Shown here piece by piece: positions 18,301 to 27,600 of a DNA stretch of 64,000 nt. The position numbers and the translations under genes were made by a program. The notes beneath the pieces were generated by a model that saw only the letters and a program-made list of their open reading frames with translations, was not told where the DNA came from and did not search any database. Source of the DNA: Streptomyces sp. McG3 (lineage in GTDB: Bacteria; Actinomycetota; Actinomycetes; Streptomycetales; Streptomycetaceae); contig NZ_JAAXYC010000004.1 of assembly GCF_018619185.1 (NCBI RefSeq), positions 1-64,000 of the forward strand, in the 5' to 3' direction. Position 1 is the stretch's first letter. Each line of letters starts with the position of its first letter.

Positions 18301-21300
18301 CCGCCGACTCTCCCGGCCGTTCTCGACGAGGTGGCTCGCGGCACCGCCGAGGTGCTGTACGACGGGGAGCGCCGGGTCCGCAGATGGCAGCGGGTCGCCC
18401 GGGCCGTCACCGCCGAGGCTCCCTTCGCAGCGGGAGGCCACTACCTGATCACGGGGGGAGACGGCGGTATCGCGCGGCTCCTGACCGAGCACCTCACGAC
18501 CCGGTTCGGGGCATCGGTGACCCTGCTCGCGCGCACGGAGGCACAGCCCGGTACCGACGGGCCCCGCCCCGCGGAGCCGGCCGTAGGAGGCAGCGTTCTG
18601 CGGCTGCGGGCCGACGTCTGCGACGCCCGTTCGCTGGAGCGGGCCCTGCGGGCCGCGCGTGAGCAGCACGGGCCCGTCCGGGGCGTCATCCACGCGGCCG
18701 GTGTCCTGCGTGACGGAGCGGTGAGGGACACGACCGACGAGGAGACCTCGGCGGTCCTGGCCCCGAAGGTCCGGGGCACACGGCTGCTCGACGAGGCGAC
18801 CTCCGGGGACGAGCTCGACTTCTTCCTCGTCATGTCCTCGTTCGTCGGCACGTTCGGCAACAGGGGACAGGCCGCCTACTGCGCGGGCAACCGCTATCTC
18901 GACGCGTTCGCCGAACACCGCGCGGCCAGGGCGGTCCGAGGCGAGCGGCACGGCCGGTCGATATCGGCGATCTGGCCGCTGTGGGAGCAGGGCGGCATGG
19001 AGATGCCGCCCGCCGTGCGGCAGTTGACCGCCGTGACCGTGGGTCTGGAACCGATCGACACCCCCACGGCGCTGGCCGCCTTCGAAGACGTCGTAACGCT
19101 GGGAGCGCCCGTGGTGCTCATCGGCCGGGGCACGCCCGACAGGGTCACCGCGGCCCTCACCGCCCTGGAGCCGGCGCCCGATGCCGTGGTGGGTCCGGCG
19201 GCCCCGGCGCGAGAGAGCGACGCGTCGGACCGGGACGTGCTCCGTGGGTGGCTCCGGAGCGAGGCCGCGGCTTTGGCCGGTGTCCCCGCCGAACAGGTCG
19301 ACACGGCAGCCGATTTCGGCGCGTACGGATTCAACTCCCTCCTGTTCACCGACTTCACCAACCGCATCAACGCAAGGTTCCGGCTGGCCCTGACCCCTGT
19401 CGTGTTCTACGAGGCCCCGACGATCGACGCGCTGGCCGGAGAACTGACGTGCCGTCATGGCGCGTCGTTCACCGCCGACCACGAGCAGCCCGCATCGCGG
19501 GCCACATCCGACGTCGCCTCGCCGCACACGGGCTCCCGGACGCCGTCACTGAAGGACGAGCGGCCCTCCTCACCCGCGGTCGCGGTGATCGGGATGGCCG
19601 GACGCTTTCCGGGCGCGTCGGACCTGGACGCGTACTGGTCCCATCTCCTGGCGGGCCGGAACCTCGTCGGGCGTGCCGCGGCCGGCCGGTTCGGCGAACT
19701 GCGGCCCGTCGGCGGATTCCTGGACCGGGTACTGGCCTTCGACGCCGGGTTCTTCGGGGTCTCCCCGCGTGAGGCACGGCTGATGGACCCCCAGCAGCGG
19801 CTGTTCCTGGAGGAAGCCTGGCACGCCATCGAGGACGCGGGCACGGCTCCCCGCTCCCTGGCCGGGAGCCGGACCGGCGTGTTCGTCGGCGCGACTCTGT
19901 CCGACTACGCCGAGCTTCTCCACCGGTCCGCCGAGGAGGTGGCCGCCCACAGCGTCACCGGACACGTCCAGAGCATCATCGCCAACCGGCTGTCGTACCT
20001 GCTCGACCTGCGTGGCCCGAGCGAGGTGGTCGACACAGCCTGCTCCAGCTCGCTGACCGCTCTGCACCGGGCCCTCAACGCCCTGGCGGCGGGCGAGTGC
20101 GACCTGGCCGTGGCCGGCGGTGTCAACGTCCTGTTCTCCCCGCAGTGGTTCACCTCCCTGGACGCGGCGGGCATGCTGTCGGCCAGCGGACGGTGCTGGG
20201 CCTTCGACGAGCGGGCCGACGGATTCGTCCGGGGCGAAGGCGTCGGGGTCGTCGTTCTCAAACCCCTGGACGCGGCCCTCAGGGACGGGGACGAGATCCG
20301 GGCGGTCATCAGGGGAAGCGCGGTCAACCACGGAGGCAGGGCTCACTCCCTCACCGCCCCCAACCCGGAGGCCCAGGCGGACGTCGTCGCCACCGCGCTG
20401 AAGCGGGCCGGCCTCGCGCCCCGTTCCGTTTCGTACGTCGAGACCCACGGAACGGGGACGAAGCTCGGCGATCCGATCGAGGCCGCCGGGCTCACCAAGG
20501 CGTTCGGCGGCCCCGCGCCCGCACCGTGGTGTCACCTCGGGGCGGTGAAGGGAAACCTCGGCCATCTGGAGTCGGCGGCCGGCATGGCCGGTCTGCTGAA
20601 GGTTCTCCTGGCGCTGCGACACCGCACCCTTGCGCCCAACGCGGTCGGCGATCGCCCCAACCCTCATCTGCGCCTCGCGGACGGGCCGTTCGAGGTGCTC
20701 ACCGAACCGCGGGCCTGGCGTCCCGCGGACGACTCCGGCACGCCGCTCCCGCTCCGGGCCGGCGTGAGCGCCTTCGGGTTCGGAGGAGCCAACGCCCATG
20801 TGGTGGTCGAGGAGCCGCCGACACGCCGCGCACCCGAGGCGGACCGGACGACTCGGGACCGGGACGGCCACCTGGTTGTGCTCTCCGCGACGGACACCGT
20901 GCGGCTGGGGGAGTATGCCCGGCTGCTGCGGGACAGCGTCGCGCGGGCGACAGTCCCGCTGGCGGATCTCGCCTACACCTCCCGGGTCGCCCGGGACGCG
21001 CTGCCGGTACGGCTGGCGGCCGCGGCCGTCGACCACGACCACCTGCTCACGCTGCTGGACGCCTACCTCGCCGGCGAGGACGCCGACGGGCTGTTCACCG
21101 GTGACAGCGCGCCGGAGGCAGCACCGTCCCAGGGCGTCCGCCGTGAGGCCGTCGCCTGGGTGACCGGGGCGGACATCGACCGCACACCCGATCCGGCCCG
21201 TCGCCGTGTGCCGTTCCCGCTCTACCCCTTCGACCACACCACGGAGCACGGACCGATGGCGGAAGCCGACCCGGACGGACGACCGGCCGCACCGAGCGAG

Positions 21301-24300
21301 CACACCGACAACCCGCTCGCCGCCCCCGTACCGCAGTTGCTGGCACGGCGCTGGATTCCGCAGCCCGCCCCGGCCCCGGAGACCGACCCTCGCCGCCCTT
21401 CCTGTGTTCTGGTGATCGGCCGGGAAGCGGAGGCGTCCTTCGCCGAGGCCCTCGCCGGATACGACGCGATGCACTGGATCGTCGTACGCGAACCGTCCAG
21501 GCTTCCGGCCCTCTCGGCCGACCAGTACGAGATGGAGTTCGACGACCACGGGGCCGGACAGCGGGCGGCGGCTGACATCCTTGCCTCCCACCCGGGGCCT
21601 TTCTGTCTGGTCGACCTGGTCGACGCCACGGGCGGGATGGTCCCCGACCGGGAGAACGCCCGTCTGGGGCTGCTGAAGGGCTTGCTGGACGACGGTCGCA
21701 CGGCTGAGCTGCGCCTGGTGCACCTGCGCCGGACGGCCGGTTCGGTGACGAGCGAGGGGCAGCCGGACACCGGGGTGGGCGGAGCCAGGCTGGCCGGTCT
21801 GGTGCGTGCGGTCGGGGCCGAGCACTCCGCCGTTCGAGCCGTCACGGTCGAGACTGACGGGGGCGACCTGGCCGCCGGACTGGACCGAGCGCTGCGGGAG
21901 TTGGGCACCGCGGGGCAGGAGCCCGAGGTCCGCCGGCGCGGCGGGGTACGGGAGGTGGCCCGGTTCTCGCGGGTGGCCCCCGAAGCCGCCGCGCGGCCCG
22001 GTGCCCTCGGCGCGTTCACCCTGAGCGCGGAAAGGCCCTACCTCATCACCGGCGGTACCGGCGGTCTGGGGCTGGCGGCGGCTGAGCTGCTGGTGGCGCG
22101 CGGAGCCAGGAAGCTGGTCCTCACCGGACGCCGGGAACTGCCTCCGCGTCAGCTCTGGTCCGAGACGCCGGAGAACGCCTGGTGGGCGGACCGGGTCGCG
22201 GCCCTGCGCCGCCTGGAAGCCGCGGGCGCCGACATCCTGCTGCATAGCGGCCCGCTCCGCGGCGGCACGGAGACGGCACGCCTGCTGGCCGACGTACGAC
22301 AGCGGATGGGCCGACCCGCCGGTGTGCTCCACTGCGCCGGATCAGTCGCCCCGACGCCGGCGTTCGTCCGCAAGCCGTTGGACGAGATCCTGTCGTGCTG
22401 GGAACCGAAGGGGAGCGGGCTGGCCGAACTGGACCGGGCGCTCACCGAGGACGAGCCGGACTTCGTCGTCCTGTACTCGTCACTCTCCGCCGCCGTGCCC
22501 GCGCTGGGCGCGGGACTCAGTGACTACGCGGGAGCCAACGCCGCGCTCGACGCGTACGCCGGGTACGCCGCGCGACGCGCAGCCGCTCGCGGGTCGCGCA
22601 CCCACTGGGTCTCCATCGGCTGGGGGAGCTGGTCGGGAACGGGAATGGGCGAAGTCACCGGCCCCCGCTACCGCGGCCTCGGGCTCTCGGCGATGACACC
22701 GGAACAGGGTCTCGGGCTGCTCGACGCCGCGCTGTCCGTGACGGGACATCCCCAACTGCTGGCGGTGGTGGGCGAACCCGACGCGGCCAGGACGCTCCAC
22801 CGGCCCGAACCCGTCGACGCCGCGCGCCGGTCGCCCGGGACCACGACCACGAAACCGGACCTGCCGGTGCCGGGCACGCCGATGGACACCAGCGGCCGGG
22901 ACGACTTCGACGAGCTGAAGGCGCGGTGCTCGGCCCATATCACCGAGACCCTCGCCGCGACGCTGCTCCTCGACCGGGACCGTGTCCGGCCGGACAGCGG
23001 ATTCGCGGACCTGGGTGTCGATTCGATCCTGATCGCCGGCATCGTGAGGGCCCTCGAACCGCTGGCGGGCGCTCCCCTGGAGCCCTCGGTCGTCCTCGAA
23101 CACCCCAGCGTTTCCCGGCTCGCCGAACACCTCTGCCTCAGCCACCCCGAGGGAGTCGCCCGCTGGGCCGGACGCGACCGCACCCAGTCCGCTTCGGACC
23201 CGGTCCCGCCCGTACCGGCCACGCCGCCGAGCACGGCCACCGCGATGCCGCTCGCGGTCATCGGCATGGCGGGCCGCTTCCCGGGCGCCCCCGACACGGA
23301 ACGGTTCTGGGACCTGCTGCGCCGAGGCGGTTCAGGGGTGACGGAAGTGCCCCGGTCCCGCTGGGACGTGGCGACGCTGTACGCCCCGGAACACGCCGAA
23401 GGCCGGAGCATCAGCAAGTGGGGCGGGTTCCTCGACGGGATCGAGGAGTTCGACGCCGACTACTTCGGGGTGGCGCGGGAGCACGCCGCCCACATGGACC
23501 CGCTGACACGCCTGTTCCTGGAGGTCGCCGAGCAGACGTTCGCGGACGCCGGATACCGAGGAGAGGAACTGGCCGCCGGACGCGTCGGCGTCTTCGTCGG
23601 CTCGGGCACGAGCAGCTACGGCGGCAGGATCACCGTCCCGCACCGGGCCACCGCCACGGGACTCAACCCGAACTTCATCGGAGCCCACCTGGCGCACTTC
23701 CGCGATCTGCGCGGCCCCAACCTGGTGGTCGACACAGCGTGTTCGTCCTCGCTCACCAGCCTGCACCTGGCCCGCCAGGCGCTGCAGCTCGGGGAGTGCG
23801 AGACGGCTCTGGTCGGCGGCGCCGACCTGATCCTGGACGAAAGTCCCTACCTCTCGCTCAGCGCGGCACGCGCCCTGTCGCCGAACGGCGTCTGCCGGGT
23901 CTTCGACGCCCGAGCGGACGGGTTCGTGCCGGGAGAGGGCGTGGGAGCCGTCCTCCTCAAGCCCCTGGACAGGGCTCTGGCCGACGGCGACCGGATCTAC
24001 GGCGTCATCGAGGCCACGGCCATGAACAACGACGGCCGCACCATGGGTCTGACCACGCCGAACCCGCAAGCACAGCAGGCTGTGGTGCGGGACGCCCTGC
24101 GGCAGGCGGGCACGGACGCCTCGACGCTGTCGTACGTGGAAGCGCACGGCACCGGCACCATGATCGGCGATCCGATCGAGCTGAAGGCGCTGACCGGGGT
24201 GTTCGACGAGGCCACGGCCGAGCGCGGATTCTGCGCCGTGGGCAGTGTGAAGTCCAACGTCGGGCACCTGCTGATGGCGGCCGGAATGGCCGGCCTGCAC

Positions 24301-24660
24301 AAGGTGCTCCTCTCCCTCCGGAACGAGGCCCTTCCGCCCACCCTGCACTGCGAGCACCCCAATCCGCGGTTCGCCTTCGAAGCGTCCCCGTTCCGGCTCC
24401 AGCGCGAGCTGCAGCCGTGGACCCCCCGGAACGGAATCCGGCGGGCGGGCATCAGCGCCTTCGGATTCGGCGGCACCAACTGCCATGTGGTCCTGCGGGG
24501 GCTGACCGATTCCGAACGCGCCGCCCGCACCACCCCGCGCAGTCCGCTGCCTACTCCGGTGTTCCGCCGGACGCGGCACTGGATCGAACGGTCCGCGACG
24601 CCCGCTCCCCTGCCCGTGGACGACCCCCGTCCTTTGCTCCAGCTGGAGGAACTGATCTAG
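12343..24660 (+). CDS. trans-AT PKS 1: FkbH loading unit, two KS-KR-ACP modules, terminal KS
   Basis: A 4105-residue modular PKS without AT domains. Loading region: MaoC-like hotdog (about 12-122, with TGDRSPLHLD and FGEPVAHG), a second, degenerate hotdog (145-262), an SDR/KR-like reductase (283-475; TGGSRGLG and a Y-x-x-x-K in HYVAAKSA), FkbH (532-1025; HAD motif LDCDNTLWSG at 719, then a GNAT-like tail with TNQFNLS and GEYGLVG), and ACP1 (Ser1167). Module 1: KS1 (1233-1650, Cys1397, His1532), KR1 (NAD motif TGGDGGIA near 2036), ACP2 (Ser2332). Module 2: KS2 (2410-2825, Cys2567), KR2 (TGGTGGLG near 3236), ACP3 (Ser3561). KS3 (3635-4055, Cys3800) ends the protein. KS1-KS3 keep Cys-His-His. 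The sequence GAGAGGA precedes the ATG. The stop is two bases before the PKS2 start, and module 3 continues there. Confidence 0.95.
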   Translation: MDSSSATGSLHVTPQEVLAFAEATGDRSPLHLDAAYARRTPFGEPVAHGLLCLLKVLTRARVPQGRTLAALRSRFAAPVLPGQDYRCTARETVSDDGDVRVDFQVLDGDRTVIEGEATFTGGEVRPAPARAARPRAAARATVAAFEDISPGDLAGGDYRPDWKALEALVSGLRLPDHGVGVEHTAVLGWVSHVAGMEVPGRAAMISGLDLVFLEAPKPRGFRGQAEVTDLDDRFRTVRLTGEANAGRTAAEVEVRVVVRREAAAPSAEDVRREVADLVDGRQLAGRSALVTGGSRGLGAALVQALAVAGCTVHAMFRESRTEAEALVTALGRDGERVRLHQGDAADADWCLRTGRAIESEYGPVDYVFLNAGPAANSLGLHPATAARARDHVSNGMQLAQAPLSAFAEGLAHRQGRVIAVSSSYVTSPRRGFGHYVAAKSAWEGLVRASAVECPGLGVSIVRPPRLATTFADSVTGAEEALSVEPVAGAILRHVAGCAPGSVEVLEEFAGLGPSPAGAPGPDASAVSRADGLLVVAATFTTDPLRPVLSHWVERLGLDLDVHLESYNQVFQELLDPRSSFASNRRGCNVALIRLEDWPSGAAGRRTVDEFGEAASEAAARGAVPLVVALCPPSPGARALRGPELAEWEDRLSAVLGDRAGLHLIPSAEWSGAYPVVDHHDAAREEHAHIPYTPAAWTALGTSVVRTVHALVSPPYKVLVLDCDNTLWSGVCGEDGARGITIGPARRRLQEWALTQHDNGVLICLASKNEEEDVDAVFRQRDDLLLRPEHITARRVNWDPKPDNLRELARELGLGLDSMVFLDDNPVETAAVRAACPGVLALTLPADEQDLPGFLDRLWAFDRGRVTDEDRRRGAMYREGRSRETLRASTTTLAEFVAGLELRIDVHEARPDELARVAQLTQRTNQFNLSTVRRSEPALRELLDAGARCRVVEVSDRFGEYGLVGAAITRPGAQVVNLDTFLLSCRVLGRGVEHAFLAAVAAEEAGEGKATTLEAVQRPTAKNRPARMFFDQAMGAGTSRPGAVDGEIVHRADLGVLTGLTFRPDDGADTGVASPVPDASPADAPHGTADAQRIAALTALAVDLTDSAALHRSVTGDPDVITGPAPLRSRKSAHVALDAVRDVLSALLHVPRSQLRRDSTMESLRLESLQIVDATVALEKRFGRLPGTLFFEHRTLGALADAIAPARAAHRTPAGAGPSGVRVPAATTLPPDTDAIAVVGIAGRYPGAEDITQLWDNLVQGTDSLGDIAERWDRLGTAAARVAADRRTSGGLIDGVDAFDSLFFSIAPSEAATMDPQQRLFLQTAYHAMEDAGHTPRTLGRNVSVHVASMGPDYAVLNADAALRGGSRYPNSDLYQLANRVSYFFDFTGPSIAVDTACSGSGVALKLACDTLRSGSASAAIAGGVNLILHPARRLQYTELGMISPTGRCRPFGEGADGMVTSEGVGAVLLRPLSAALADGDHIYGVIRSVETNSGGRTGGFTVPSPDAQAALIASALRRADVDPATIGYVEAHGTGTPLGDPIEIRGLTTAFGTELPRASIPIGSVKGNIGHTEATAAVAGLTKTLLQFEHRTLVPSLHAAAPNPVIDFAATPFHVQQTVADWSTGRHDAPRRAALSSFGAGGVNVHMILEEAPSPRRADAAAHPGSDLLLLSAPDEERLRLMAGRLGSWARAAGRRTSLADITHTLRVGRAEFDARLAVPVSGHQAFVECLDRLADPAADLAEAVGEAGGSLGRVTPGQSLADVFDGSPDMTEVLRGLAERGDLAALGRLWCQGAAVDWQALLGAEDRRRVSLPGFPFRRTRHWLPRAEPTPGRRPAEPSGEAAAVTYYAPHWAPESDGPTPARTGRHVIVLGADGPWTREADGRVADASDLLGHTTEPGTPLVVVDRRGLDAAGGDTPAELPREIETLRLLARMADDGRQVTYVCVDRTGRRDPGSALVPGFGRALAQESPHIRTLRVEVSGTAQPPTLPAVLDEVARGTAEVLYDGERRVRRWQRVARAVTAEAPFAAGGHYLITGGDGGIARLLTEHLTTRFGASVTLLARTEAQPGTDGPRPAEPAVGGSVLRLRADVCDARSLERALRAAREQHGPVRGVIHAAGVLRDGAVRDTTDEETSAVLAPKVRGTRLLDEATSGDELDFFLVMSSFVGTFGNRGQAAYCAGNRYLDAFAEHRAARAVRGERHGRSISAIWPLWEQGGMEMPPAVRQLTAVTVGLEPIDTPTALAAFEDVVTLGAPVVLIGRGTPDRVTAALTALEPAPDAVVGPAAPARESDASDRDVLRGWLRSEAAALAGVPAEQVDTAADFGAYGFNSLLFTDFTNRINARFRLALTPVVFYEAPTIDALAGELTCRHGASFTADHEQPASRATSDVASPHTGSRTPSLKDERPSSPAVAVIGMAGRFPGASDLDAYWSHLLAGRNLVGRAAAGRFGELRPVGGFLDRVLAFDAGFFGVSPREARLMDPQQRLFLEEAWHAIEDAGTAPRSLAGSRTGVFVGATLSDYAELLHRSAEEVAAHSVTGHVQSIIANRLSYLLDLRGPSEVVDTACSSSLTALHRALNALAAGECDLAVAGGVNVLFSPQWFTSLDAAGMLSASGRCWAFDERADGFVRGEGVGVVVLKPLDAALRDGDEIRAVIRGSAVNHGGRAHSLTAPNPEAQADVVATALKRAGLAPRSVSYVETHGTGTKLGDPIEAAGLTKAFGGPAPAPWCHLGAVKGNLGHLESAAGMAGLLKVLLALRHRTLAPNAVGDRPNPHLRLADGPFEVLTEPRAWRPADDSGTPLPLRAGVSAFGFGGANAHVVVEEPPTRRAPEADRTTRDRDGHLVVLSATDTVRLGEYARLLRDSVARATVPLADLAYTSRVARDALPVRLAAAAVDHDHLLTLLDAYLAGEDADGLFTGDSAPEAAPSQGVRREAVAWVTGADIDRTPDPARRRVPFPLYPFDHTTEHGPMAEADPDGRPAAPSEHTDNPLAAPVPQLLARRWIPQPAPAPETDPRRPSCVLVIGREAEASFAEALAGYDAMHWIVVREPSRLPALSADQYEMEFDDHGAGQRAAADILASHPGPFCLVDLVDATGGMVPDRENARLGLLKGLLDDGRTAELRLVHLRRTAGSVTSEGQPDTGVGGARLAGLVRAVGAEHSAVRAVTVETDGGDLAAGLDRALRELGTAGQEPEVRRRGGVREVARFSRVAPEAAARPGALGAFTLSAERPYLITGGTGGLGLAAAELLVARGARKLVLTGRRELPPRQLWSETPENAWWADRVAALRRLEAAGADILLHSGPLRGGTETARLLADVRQRMGRPAGVLHCAGSVAPTPAFVRKPLDEILSCWEPKGSGLAELDRALTEDEPDFVVLYSSLSAAVPALGAGLSDYAGANAALDAYAGYAARRAAARGSRTHWVSIGWGSWSGTGMGEVTGPRYRGLGLSAMTPEQGLGLLDAALSVTGHPQLLAVVGEPDAARTLHRPEPVDAARRSPGTTTTKPDLPVPGTPMDTSGRDDFDELKARCSAHITETLAATLLLDRDRVRPDSGFADLGVDSILIAGIVRALEPLAGAPLEPSVVLEHPSVSRLAEHLCLSHPEGVARWAGRDRTQSASDPVPPVPATPPSTATAMPLAVIGMAGRFPGAPDTERFWDLLRRGGSGVTEVPRSRWDVATLYAPEHAEGRSISKWGGFLDGIEEFDADYFGVAREHAAHMDPLTRLFLEVAEQTFADAGYRGEELAAGRVGVFVGSGTSSYGGRITVPHRATATGLNPNFIGAHLAHFRDLRGPNLVVDTACSSSLTSLHLARQALQLGECETALVGGADLILDESPYLSLSAARALSPNGVCRVFDARADGFVPGEGVGAVLLKPLDRALADGDRIYGVIEATAMNNDGRTMGLTTPNPQAQQAVVRDALRQAGTDASTLSYVEAHGTGTMIGDPIELKALTGVFDEATAERGFCAVGSVKSNVGHLLMAAGMAGLHKVLLSLRNEALPPTLHCEHPNPRFAFEASPFRLQRELQPWTPRNGIRRAGISAFGFGGTNCHVVLRGLTDSERAARTTPRSPLPTPVFRRTRHWIERSATPAPLPVDDPRPLLQLEELI

Positions 24661-24662
24661 CC

Positions 24663-27600
24663 ATGGCGGACAACCTGAGTCCCGAGTACACCGAGGACCT
24701 CCTGAGCACCCTGGCGGGCCGACGCGCGACGACGACGATCGACGCCGAGGACGCGGCCGTGCGCGATCACTTGGTGCACGACGTTCCCGTGCTGCCCGGC
24801 GTCTTCCTCCTCGACCTCGTGCTCCGCCTGGTGGGCCGGGCCGGAGTCGACCCCGCGGCCGTGCAACTGCGGCGCGTCACCTTCCTCGCTCCCGTCCTTG
24901 GCACCGCCGAAGGACGCCGGATCGACGTGGAGATCGGTCCCGGCGGCACGGGGCGGCTGCCCGTCACCGTGCGCAGCAGGCCCGCCGGCTCCGACGGGGC
25001 CTGGGAGACCAACTGCCGCGCCGAGATCCACCCCGCAGCCCGCGAACCCCGGCCGGGGCGCGTCGATCACGTCGTGCTGGAAGCCGCGGGCACCGAGGTC
25101 GTCGATGTCGAGGACCTCTACGGTCTCGCACGGCGGATCGAGATCCGGCACCGCGGATTCATGAAGGCGACCGGTCTGGTGCACGTGGGCCGGGACCACG
25201 CCCTGGCCCGTATGCGTGTCGCTGCCGAGGCCGAGCCCTATCTGGAGCGGTTCCACGCCCACCCGGCGGTGCTCGACTTCGCCACCCTGGTGCCGATGCT
25301 GCTCCTCCGACAGGACCGGCGCGCCGACGCCGATCACGCCTTCATTCCCATCTACGTCGATTCCTTCCACGCCACCAGCGGCGTCGGGGCGGAGAACCTC
25401 GTCCACGTGCCGGGGCCGGTGACAGGGCGGCTGGACGGCGAACTGTTCGAGGCGGACCTGGAGGTGTGCTCACTCGACGGAACCGTCGTCGCACGACTCG
25501 GTGGCTTCCGGGCCAAGCGGGTACGCTCCGCGGATCTGATCACCCACCGGCCCCCGCAGACCGGGAAGCAGCGCGATGGGGCGACCACTCCCTCGCACGC
25601 CGCCGCCGACACGCCCCGCCCCCGTGCCGGGGGTCTTCGCGAGACCGTGGAAGCGCTGGTGGCGGCCAAGCTCGGGCTCGACCCGGACGAGATCGACCCC
25701 GACCGCGGCTTCTACGACCTCGGACTGAACTCCCTCGACCTGCTGGGCATCGCCGACGCTCTGGAGGACGGGCTGAGCACGGAGCTCTACCCGACGCTGC
25801 TCTTCGAGTACCCGACCGTGCGCTCCCTCGTCGACCACCTCGGCGGGATCGGCCTCGGAGCGCCGGTCCAGGAGGAGACCGCGCCGACTGCCCCGGTGAC
25901 GGCGCCCCCGCCCGCACGCCGGCCGTCGGCGGCTTCGCCGGCCGGGGAGGAAGGGCACCGCGAACCCGTCGCGATCGTGGGCATGGCGGGCCGCTACCCG
26001 GGGGCCGCGACGGCCGAGGACCTCTGGGAGGTGCTGCGCGACGGCGTCGACCAGGTCACCGGCGTCCCCCGTGAGCGCTGGGATGACACCGCCCAGACCG
26101 GGGCCTTCTGTGCGGGCGTGGCCGACTTCGACGCATCCTTCTTCCATCTGTCCGCCGAGCAGGCGCTGACGATGGATCCGCACGAACGCCTCCTCCTCCA
26201 GACCGCGTGGGAAGCGCTGGAGAACGCCGGACACACCCCCGAGGGACTGGCGGAACAGACCGGCGGAGCGGTCGGGGTGTTCGCCGGGGCGATGTGGAAC
26301 GACTACCAGCTGACGGGGCTCGACCGGTGGCGTGGTGGAGGGGGCGAGATCGTCGGATCGTGGTCCTCCGCCCTCACCAACCGGATCTCCTACGCCTTCG
26401 ACTTCGAAGGGCCCAGCGTGACCGTGGACACCGCGTGTTCCGCGTCGCTCGCCGCACTGCACCTCGCGGTCCAGAGCATCCGGCGCGGCGAGTGCCGGGC
26501 CGCTTTGGCGGGAGGCGTGAACCTCTCGCTGCACCCGTACAAGTACCTGCGGCTCGGGGAACTCGGGCTGCTCTCCGAGAGCGGTCGGTGCCGTCCCTTC
26601 GACGCTGAAGCCGACGGCTACGTCCCCGGAGAAGGGGTCGGCGTCGTCGTCCTCCGGCCGCTCGCCGACGCACTCGCCTCCGGGGATCGCGTCCTCGGGA
26701 TCGTCCGGGGCTCCGCGCTCCGGCACAGCGGGCGGACCGGTGGCTACACCGTGCCCAGCCCCGACGCACAGGCCAAGGTGATCTCCGCTGCCCTCACCGA
26801 CGCGGACGCCACGGCCGACACCGTCGGCTACGTGGAGGCGCATGCGAGCAGCACGACGCTGGGCGACCGGATCGAGGTGGAGGCGCTCACCTCCGCCTAC
26901 CGGCAGCACGGTGCCGTCACCCCCGGCGCCTGCGCCATCGGATCGGCCAAAGGCACCATCGGGCACCTGGAGGCCGCCTCGGGGATGGCCGCGCTGGCCA
27001 AGGTACTTCTGGCCCTGCGGCACCGGACGATCCCGGCGGGGCCCGGCATCGGCCGCCCCAACCCCGGGATCTCCTTCGACGGAACTCCGTTCCGCCTGCC
27101 CGCGCACGAGGAGCCATGGGCCGCCCCGGTCGACCCGGCGACCGGCGCCGTGGGCCCCAGGCGGGCCGCGCTCAGCACCTTCGGCGCGGGCGGAGCCAAT
27201 GTCCACCTCGTCGTCGAGGAGTTCACCCAGGCCGCGCCCCCGCCACCGGCCCACGGGGCCGGTCAACCCCGCACCGTACCGCTGTCCGCGCGGACCGAGG
27301 ACGAGCTGCGTCGACAGGCGCACCGACTGGCGGTGCACCTCCGGGCCGCTGCCGGACCGTGCCTCGACGACGTGGCGCACACTCTCCGGGCCGGCCGCCG
27401 GCCGATGGAGCACCGACTGGCGGTCGTGGTGCGAGACCTCGACGAACTCGCCGCGAGCCTCCAGGACTTCGCCGACGGGCGGGCGCCCGGGTCGCCGCTC
27501 CACACCGGCCGGGTGCGCCCCGGCCGGAGCGGCCACGGCGTCGCCGCACCCGACGAGGCCGCTCTGGCCGGACTCTGGGTCGGCGGAGAGCTCGCAGCGT

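Noticed and set aside
12259-22332. Very long minus-strand open frames opposite the PKS genes
   Set aside because: They are shadows of GC-rich codon use in the plus-strand PKS genes; they have repetitive Arg/Gly/Pro-rich composition and no domain motifs.
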